DNA of 27,864 nt. Origin: SMWC01 sp963581225. Lineage in GTDB: Bacteria > Pseudomonadota > Gammaproteobacteria > Steroidobacterales > Rariloculaceae. Below are positions 22,542-27,864 of the stretch, piece by piece. The position numbers and the translations under genes were made by a program. The number at the start of each line of letters is the position of its first letter. Position 1 is the stretch's first letter. Where the stretch lies: assembly GCA_963581225.1 (NCBI GenBank), contig CAUZMW010000026.1, forward strand, positions 1-27,864, in the 5' to 3' direction. A model generated the notes under the pieces. It searched no databases, was not told where the DNA came from, and was given only the letters and a program-made list of their open reading frames with translations.

Positions 22542-23516
22542 ATGGGACTTCTCATCGACGGCGTATGGCACGATCAATGGTATGACACGAAGGCATCAAG
22601 GGGACGCTTCGTCCGCACCGAGACTCAGTTCCGCAACTGGATAACCGCGGATGGATCGCCCGGGATCAGCGGAGATGGCGGCTTTAACGCAGAATCCGAT
22701 CGCTATCACCTGTACGTCTCTTATGCGTGCCCCTGGGCCCACCGGACGATGATTTATCGCGTCTTGAAGGGGCTAGAGGACGTGATCTCGCTGTCGGTTG
22801 TCGATTGGTTTATGGGCACGGACGGCTGGACATTCAAGGATTCTGAGCTTCCGGATATCGTCAACAACGCCAAGCTATTTCACGAGATCTATACGGCAGC
22901 CCAAAAACATTATTCTGGGCGGGTTACCGTACCCGTGCTTTGGGACAAGGAACGCGACACGATCGTGTCGAACGAGTCATCCGAAATAATCAGGATGCTG
23001 AACAGCGCATTCGACGAGGTTGGCGCAACTCCAGGCGACTACTATCCCAAACACCTGCGCGCGGAGATCGACGCGCTGAATGAGCGCATCTACACTACCG
23101 TCAACAACGGCGTCTACAAATCCGGTTTCGCAACCACGCAGGAAGCCTACGAACAGGCGGTGGCACCGTTGTTCGAGACGTTGGATTGGCTCGATGCGCG
23201 ACTATCGAGCCAGCGTTACCTGACCGGCGACAGCATTACCGAAGCAGACTGGCGACTGGTGACAACCCTGTTGCGTTTTGATCCCGTCTACGTTGGGCAT
23301 TTCAAGTGCAACATCCGACGAATCGCTGACTACCAGAATCTATCGGGTTACGTGCGCGATCTCTATCAGCAGCCGGGGATTGCGGGGACGCTCCGACTCG
23401 ATCACATAAAATCTCACTACTACGGCAGTCATGAGAAAATCAATCCGACTCGCATCGTTTCGATTGGACCCGAGCTGGACTATGCAGCACCACACGACAG
23501 AGCCCGCCTCATTTAA
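22542..23516 (+). CDS. yqjG: Glutathionyl-hydroquinone reductase (YqjG/ECM4-type glutathione transferase)
   Basis: The protein has 324 residues from ATG 22542, with AGGAG seven bases upstream. The thioredoxin-like domain carries SYACPWAHRTM with catalytic Cys63 (C63-P-W-A-H-R), the hallmark of the Xi-class transferases; FRNWITADG, VPVLWDKERDTIVSNESSEI and GDSITEADWRLVTTLLRFDP, and VYVGHFKCN are also family motifs. The known reaction is reduction of glutathionyl-hydroquinones, releasing hydroquinone and GSSG. Full length for the family. Its stop overlaps the next start as TAATG, so translation of the CoA-transferase is probably coupled. Cytoplasmic; it fits quinone detoxification. Confidence 0.95.
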   Translation: MGLLIDGVWHDQWYDTKASRGRFVRTETQFRNWITADGSPGISGDGGFNAESDRYHLYVSYACPWAHRTMIYRVLKGLEDVISLSVVDWFMGTDGWTFKDSELPDIVNNAKLFHEIYTAAQKHYSGRVTVPVLWDKERDTIVSNESSEIIRMLNSAFDEVGATPGDYYPKHLRAEIDALNERIYTTVNNGVYKSGFATTQEAYEQAVAPLFETLDWLDARLSSQRYLTGDSITEADWRLVTTLLRFDPVYVGHFKCNIRRIADYQNLSGYVRDLYQQPGIAGTLRLDHIKSHYYGSHEKINPTRIVSIGPELDYAAPHDRARLI

Positions 23517-24868
23517 TGAAAGTCGCGGCACAAATCTCCGTTGATGATGCTGCGAGATTAATTAAGACGGGAGACACCTTGGTCGTTGGCGGCTTTGGCA
23601 TGACCGGCCATCCGATACATTTACTGCACGCGATCGCGAAAACTGATGCCAAGGAGCTGACCTATATCGGCAACAACGTCGGAGAGCCAGGACTGGGGGG
23701 CGGCCGCTTACTGCGCCAGGGGCGGATCGCGAAAGCGATTGGATCTTTTTTCACCGGCAATCCGGAGGTCGTGAAAGCTGCTCAATCCGGCACCTTCAAG
23801 GTAGAGCTGTTACCGCAGGGTACGCTGGCCGAGGCGATACGCGCGGGCGGCGCTGGTCTGGGTGGATTCTATACGCCGACCGCTGCGGGTACGCCGCTCG
23901 CGGAGGGACGGGAACTCCGAGTCATCAACGGGCAGGAACATGTCTTCCAACCGGCCTTGACAGCCGACGTCGCTCTGGTTCGCGCGTGGCAAGCGGATAC
24001 GGCGGGAAACCTCGTGTATCGGATGACCGAGAATAATTTCAACCAGGCAGCCGCTACCGCAGCGAAACTCGTCATCGCGGAGGCCGAGCACATCGTGCCG
24101 ATCGGAGAACTTAACCCAAATCATATTCACACACCGGCGTGCTTCGTCGATTATCTCGTACAAGCTCATACGAGTCTTCACGATTTGGGCTCATCGGCAT
24201 CGATCGCGGCGAGCGATAAACGCGTCGACGATTCCCGCATGAATATGGCCCGTGCCGCGCTCAACGAATTGCAGCGCGGCGATATCGTAAACCTCGGCAT
24301 CGGCATTCCTACGCTTGTTGCCGACCTGATTCGTCCCGAGCATGGCATCATCATGCACACGGAGAACGGCATGCTGGGCGTCGGCCCTGAGCCGGAGTCG
24401 GGTGGCGCCATGGACTACCCCGTCAACGCCGGCAAGATACCAGTGACGGCGCTACCCGGCAGTAGCTATTTCGACAGCGCGAATTCATTCGCAATGATTC
24501 GCGGCGGACACGTCGACGTCGCGGTCATGGGTGGACTGCAAGTCGATCGACAGGCAAATCTTGCGAACTGGGCGGTACCAGGCAAGCCACTGCTCGGCGT
24601 TGGCGGCGCGATGGATCTCGCGAGTGGCGCCAGGCGACTGATTGTCACGATGACGCATACGAGCAGAGACGGAAAACCGAAGCTGGTCTCGGAATGCACG
24701 CTGCCGCTTACCGCCACACGGGCGGTGAACGTACTCATTACCGATCTGGCGAAATTTCGATTCGTGGCCGGGGAAATTCGCCTAGTAGCACTGCTACCCG
24801 GCGCATCCTTGGAAGATGTCGAGAACAACACCGACGCAGACTACGCCGTCGCTATCGAGTCCTCGTAA
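23516..24868 (+). CDS. Fused 3-oxoacid / acetyl-type CoA-transferase (subunits A and B in one chain)
   Basis: The protein has 450 residues from ATG 23516, sharing one base with the yqjG stop. Residues about 1-225 are the A (alpha) half: GDTLVVGGFGMTGHPIHLLH, NNVGEPGLGGGRLLRQGRIA, GSFFTGNPEVVKAAQSGTFK. Residues about 240-450 are the B (beta) half: VNLGIGIPTLVADLI, then HTENGMLGVGPEPE with catalytic Glu283, and PGSSYFDSANSFAMIRGGHV. In family I CoA-transferases this Glu forms a thioester with CoA from succinyl- or acetyl-CoA and passes it to an acid such as acetoacetate or a beta-keto acid. Fused chains are known in eukaryotic SCOT and some bacteria. Which acid it uses is not clear from sequence; its coupling with yqjG may hint at aromatic degradation. 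Confidence 0.92.
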   Translation: MKVAAQISVDDAARLIKTGDTLVVGGFGMTGHPIHLLHAIAKTDAKELTYIGNNVGEPGLGGGRLLRQGRIAKAIGSFFTGNPEVVKAAQSGTFKVELLPQGTLAEAIRAGGAGLGGFYTPTAAGTPLAEGRELRVINGQEHVFQPALTADVALVRAWQADTAGNLVYRMTENNFNQAAATAAKLVIAEAEHIVPIGELNPNHIHTPACFVDYLVQAHTSLHDLGSSASIAASDKRVDDSRMNMARAALNELQRGDIVNLGIGIPTLVADLIRPEHGIIMHTENGMLGVGPEPESGGAMDYPVNAGKIPVTALPGSSYFDSANSFAMIRGGHVDVAVMGGLQVDRQANLANWAVPGKPLLGVGGAMDLASGARRLIVTMTHTSRDGKPKLVSECTLPLTATRAVNVLITDLAKFRFVAGEIRLVALLPGASLEDVENNTDADYAVAIESS

Positions 24869-25000
24869 GCGCACGCGATCAAACCGGTTTTCCTCCGAAT
24901 CAGGCGTTTCTGTGCCACCGTCTTCACCTCAATCTGTCTGCTCTACCCGCCATTCGACGCCTAGTACACCGCTTGCGCTCTAACCTTTCTTGAGATTTCG

Positions 25001-26035
25001 TTGTTTGACCCACGTAGACTAGCCAATGACCGAGCTTGTTCGCTTATTGCCTTCGGCGACCGCCACCTGTCTCTGCCTATCGTCGTTGGTTGCGCGCAGC
25101 AAGACGACGGCGCGGATGCTCCCCTACGGGCGATAACGAACATAACGGGTAATCTCTACGAAGCACGAGACAACATACACAACACGGTGTTTCTCGTGAC
25201 GCCCGACGGCGTGATCTTGGGCTATCCGATCGGCATCGCTTTCGCGCGATGGCTCAAGACGAAGCTGGCGGAGCGATTCAACTCCGCCGTGAAGTACGTG
25301 ATCTACAGCCACCATCATCCGGAACACGCAACAGGCGGAATCGTATTTGCCGACACAGCAACGTTTGTGGCACACGAAAACGTGGTAACCGCATTTAACG
25401 CGTCTTTCCCCAGCAATGCTGGGCAGATGGACCGCAACGATAACGGCAGAATCGAGCGGTCCGAAGCGATCGACCCCGACTATCCCGGGAGCTTCGATAC
25501 CTACGATCGCGACGGGGGCGATAGTATTACCGGCATAGAAATCAATGCCGACACCCCTCGACTAGACATCGTTTATTCGACGCAGATGAGCCTCGAATTG
25601 GGAGGCAGCCGCGTCATGTTGATGCACCCGGGTCCGTCGCACTCCGATGACATGACCGTGTTGCTTTTTCCCGAGGAGCGCACAGTGTTCGGCGTAGATC
25701 TTCTACACGTGAAACGCTTTCCGGTGAGTTTAAACGGCTATACCGTGAGTGAGTACGTAGACGCCAACGCCTAAGTTCAGGAACTGGATTTTGACATTCT
25801 CGTTCCCGGACACGGCAACCTTGTCGGGAACAAAGCCGATTTTACTCTCTATCTAGACTTTTTTCGAGCACTCGAGGCGGCGGTATCGAACGGGATCGCC
25901 GATGGGAGAAGTCTGGAGGAGATGCGCGAGAATCTGTCCTTTCCCGGTTACGAAAACTGGCTCCTCTTCAAGACAAGGAAAGTCGGCTTGATCACGGAAG
26001 CCTACGGACTTTTGACCGGCGACGTCGCGGAGTAG
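25001..26035 (+). pseudogene. MBL-fold metallo-hydrolase with an EF-hand-like pair, broken by an in-frame TAA
   Basis: A frame from about 25001 (only TTG start) reads NIHNTVFLVTPDGVILGYPI, YSHHHPEHATGG (the HxHxDH motif, with Asp replaced by Glu), FVAHENV, HPGPSHSDDMTVL and FGVDLLH up to ANA, then TAA at 25772-25774. It continues in the same frame as VQELDFDILVPGHGNLVGNK and SLEEMRENLSFPGYENWLLF to TAG 26033-26035, so the final His ligand (PGHG) lies after the stop. Residues 144-155 and 169-180 (DRNDNGRIERSE, DRDGGDSITGIE) fit EF-hand calcium loops. A plausible signal peptide occurs from ATG 25026 in another frame (LLPSATATCLCLSSLVA), so a 5' frameshift near 25095 is also likely. Related proteins hydrolyse esters, lactones or thioesters in the periplasm. 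Confidence 0.82.
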
Positions 26036-26095
26036 TGAGGCCTATGAGACTGACTCGTTTCGCCTGAAGAGTCAGCTGCGGTGGGGGCGATGGCT

Positions 26096-27181
26096 TTAAC
26101 TCTTTCCTTCGCCGGCCCTCGCCGAGCCGATCCGGGAAACCTGCGTCGAGCTCTCAACGTCAGCGCCGGATTCAGGCTTCGGGACCTCGCTCGCTTCTTC
26201 CGCCGTTTCCTCTGCTTCGTGCACGGAATAGAGCTGCGGTGCATTGCGGTTGACATGCAGCTGGAATATGTCGGCACGGTTATAGTGCCCCGCAAAGTCG
26301 TGCCGTAGTTTCATCATGATGCCGGCTTCGAGGTCGCAGTCCGCGTAGAGGATCCCCTCCTCCGCGCCCATTGGGCCGGCAATGATACGGCTATTGGGCG
26401 CAACGATGACGCTGCCGCCACTACAGTCGGGATCGCGCAAGAACTTCTCGGCCTCCGGGCCGGCCTGGAGCTTGTCGATCATACTCTCGTCAACGGTGCC
26501 GCACGAAGAGACGACATAGGCCTTGGTCATTTGCGCGAACGCCTGCGAATCGATCGACACGCGATTTCGCAACGGGTCACCGCTGGTCGGAAAATGATTG
26601 GGCCAACTCATTACATGGACTCGGGTACCCTCCGCAGTAAGGCCGAACACGGCGAGGGGATTGGAATTCTCGCCGCAGATCAAACCGCTGGCAGGGCCGA
26701 ACTCGGTCTCGAAAGCACCGAATGTGTCGCCGAAGCCGCCCATATGTACGAGCCGCTCACCTACCGTGGGCATAAACTTCTGATGCTTACCGATAAACTT
26801 GCCCTCTCGGTTTATCCACACCTGTGAGTTGAACATCGTGCCAAGCGTGTTCGGCAGCTTTTCGCACACGCCCATGACGACGTATGCGTTCGCATCCCGT
26901 GCCGCGGCACAGAGCGCGTCGATTTCCGGGCCCGGAATCTCGACGGAGTTCTTGAAGAGCTCTACAGACAGTTTATTGACGACCGCACTGGTCGCGGGAT
27001 GATGGTGATACCAGACCGGGTGCGCGGGGATGAACCCCTCAGGAAAGGCGATGAACTCGGCGCCGTTTCGGCCTGCTTCTCGGATCAGATCGCAGGCTTT
27101 AGCGGTCGTTTTTTCGCGATCGAGAAAAACCGATGCCGCCTGCACTGCCGCAACTTTAACTACCGCATACTGGTCACCCAT
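26096..27181 (-). CDS. Nitrilase-superfamily carbon-nitrogen hydrolase with acidic C-terminal tail
   Basis: The protein has 361 residues from ATG 27181, eight bases after AGAGGAG; an upstream start at 27274 lacks a site and adds a non-conserved stretch. The catalytic triad is visible: Glu48 (AFPEGFIP), Lys135 (KHQKFMPTVGER) and Cys169 (LICGENSNPLA). AAVQAASVFLDREKTTAKAC at the start and PGPEIDALCAAA are typical of nitrilases (branch 1, nitrile to acid and ammonia). The body is about 315 residues; a further 45-residue tail (EAEETAEEASEVPKPESGAD) is rich in Glu. It is cytoplasmic. It lies 67 bases after the partial Vgb-like gene on the same strand and probably shares its transcript. The specific nitrile is unknown. 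Confidence 0.93.
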   Translation of the reverse strand: MGDQYAVVKVAAVQAASVFLDREKTTAKACDLIREAGRNGAEFIAFPEGFIPAHPVWYHHHPATSAVVNKLSVELFKNSVEIPGPEIDALCAAARDANAYVVMGVCEKLPNTLGTMFNSQVWINREGKFIGKHQKFMPTVGERLVHMGGFGDTFGAFETEFGPASGLICGENSNPLAVFGLTAEGTRVHVMSWPNHFPTSGDPLRNRVSIDSQAFAQMTKAYVVSSCGTVDESMIDKLQAGPEAEKFLRDPDCSGGSVIVAPNSRIIAGPMGAEEGILYADCDLEAGIMMKLRHDFAGHYNRADIFQLHVNRNAPQLYSVHEAEETAEEASEVPKPESGADVESSTQVSRIGSARAGEGKS

Positions 27182-27248
27182 CACGATCTCCTCTGAGGGT
27201 CGATTCGCCTTCGGACCCCGCAACAGCCTATCTGGTCGGCTTCCCGTT

Positions 27249-27864
27249 CTAGGTGCCGACCTCGACCAACGCAACTCGATTCACGGCGCTACAGGCCAAT
27301 ACGAGGTTGCCGTCTGCGGTCGCCATCATGTTGCGGATGACGCCGCCGCCTGACGGAATCACCCAGGATTGAAACACCTCTGTTTCCGTGTCGAAGCGCA
27401 CGAGCGTATTTGGCCGCGCCGACGATTCGCTGTACCAGATCACGTTACCCACTGTCGCAATGCCGTAGGGCCTCGAGTCGGCTCCGCCCGGGGAAGCCCA
27501 TTCCTGAACGTCACCGGTCTCGGGATCGAACCGACCCAGATAGCCGCGCGTGTAGTCCGTATACCAGACCGCGTCATCCGGAGTAAGCGCAATACGTCGG
27601 GGACGCGAATCGGCATGCGGCAGCTCATATTCGGTAATTTCAGCCGTCACCGGGTCAATACTGCCGACCCGGTTACCGCGAAAGTCGACGTACCAAGGCA
27701 CGCCCTTAGAATTGACCTGGATACCATAAGGATACGTGCCGGAGGTCGGCGTCGCCGAAATCGTCATCTCTTCGGTCTCGGGCACGAGCCTGCCCACGTG
27801 ACCGGATTGCAGCGTGAACCACAGCGTACCGTCCTGGTCGAAAATGGGCGTGTGCGGACCACGC
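27249..27864 (-). CDS. Vgb-like (streptogramin-lyase family) beta-propeller, partial (5' end beyond the window)
   Basis: About 204 residues are visible, from RGPHTPIFDQDGTLWFTLQS at the right edge to ALVEVGT and TAG 27249-27251. Blades read YPYGIQVNSKGVPWYVDFRG, RRIALTPDDAVWYTDYTRGY, SRPYGIATVGNVIWYSESSA and VIPSGGGVIRNMMATADGNL. It is a clear paralogue of the C-terminal part of the cytochrome-Vgb fusion (for example TEVFQSW(V/A)(I/V)PSG then IRNM(M/R)AT(A/P)DGNLV). Whether the missing N-terminus also has a cytochrome c domain cannot be judged here. Likely exported, as in the paralogue; it is followed by the nitrilase gene. Confidence 0.93.
   Translation of the reverse strand, partial: RGPHTPIFDQDGTLWFTLQSGHVGRLVPETEEMTISATPTSGTYPYGIQVNSKGVPWYVDFRGNRVGSIDPVTAEITEYELPHADSRPRRIALTPDDAVWYTDYTRGYLGRFDPETGDVQEWASPGGADSRPYGIATVGNVIWYSESSARPNTLVRFDTETEVFQSWVIPSGGGVIRNMMATADGNLVLACSAVNRVALVEVGT

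Noticed and set aside
22248..22577. 109-codon minus-strand frame
   Set aside because: Covers the pirin remnant on the other strand and the start of yqjG; no motif or start site supports it.
25001..25095. Lipoprotein signal ending IVVGC for the MBL protein
   Set aside because: The preceding stretch (FGDRHLSLP) is not a usual signal hydrophobic core and the only start is TTG; a frameshift from the better ATG 25026 leader is more likely, though not proven.
900..26035. Reassigned stop codon (alternative genetic code) as the explanation for in-frame stops
   Set aside because: All three stop codons occur both inside broken genes and as normal terminators of intact ones (for example TAG ends the Grx fusion and cyclophilin, TAA ends the CoA-transferase), so no single codon can be recoded.
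1..27864. CRISPR array, toxin-antitoxin or defence island, prophage
   Set aside because: No regularly spaced repeats, Cas, integrase (other than the IS3 remnant) or toxin-antitoxin pair were seen.

Overview
The window looks like chromosomal DNA of a free-living or host-associated proteobacterium, most likely a gammaproteobacterium. The evidence is the gene content: SelO, a YqjG-type glutathionyl-hydroquinone reductase, a CGFS monothiol glutaredoxin, a TRAP transporter and many exported quinoprotein and beta-propeller proteins. I cannot name a genus. I found no tRNA, rRNA, CRISPR array, phage genes or recognised defence system.

Left part (1-6.9 kb). A SelO pseudokinase runs off the left edge. 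An IS3-family transposase remnant lies next to it and abuts the 3' part of a sulfatase-like gene, both broken by in-frame stops. Next come two exported proteins of unknown function on the minus strand, a matrixin-type protease with a stop in its signal peptide, and a fused glutaredoxin / A-type-like / rhodanese protein. A cyclophilin follows, overlapping by four bases a small VOC-like frame that has no normal start codon, and then a truncated DUF6152 gene whose second codon is a stop.

Middle part (6.9-16.4 kb). A complete DctP-DctQ-DctM TRAP transporter is followed by an exported dienelactone hydrolase. A strong hairpin then separates it from a convergent minus-strand group: broken long DUF6152, secreted protein, DUF6152 and an NHL-type beta-propeller. 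Divergent from this group is a second copy of the pair (secreted protein, then DUF6152). All four DUF6152 copies have a predicted signal-peptide cleavage site directly before His-His, so the mature proteins would start with histidine. I suggest this could be a periplasmic metal-binding module.

Right part (15.5-27.9 kb). A minus-strand operon encodes a cytochrome c / Vgb-like propeller fusion, a PQQ-dependent dehydrogenase and an alpha/beta hydrolase. Then come a carboxymuconolactone-decarboxylase-family protein, a second NHL-type propeller with a small secreted protein, a pirin remnant, and a coupled yqjG / CoA-transferase pair. A broken MBL-fold hydrolase carries an EF-hand-like pair. The window ends with a nitrilase and a second, partial Vgb-like propeller.

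Overall theme: periplasmic oxidation and hydrolysis, with five beta-propeller proteins, a TRAP importer, hydrolases and thiol/quinone detoxification. These sit among genes being lost, mainly by point nonsense mutations. Substrates cannot be read from the sequence.
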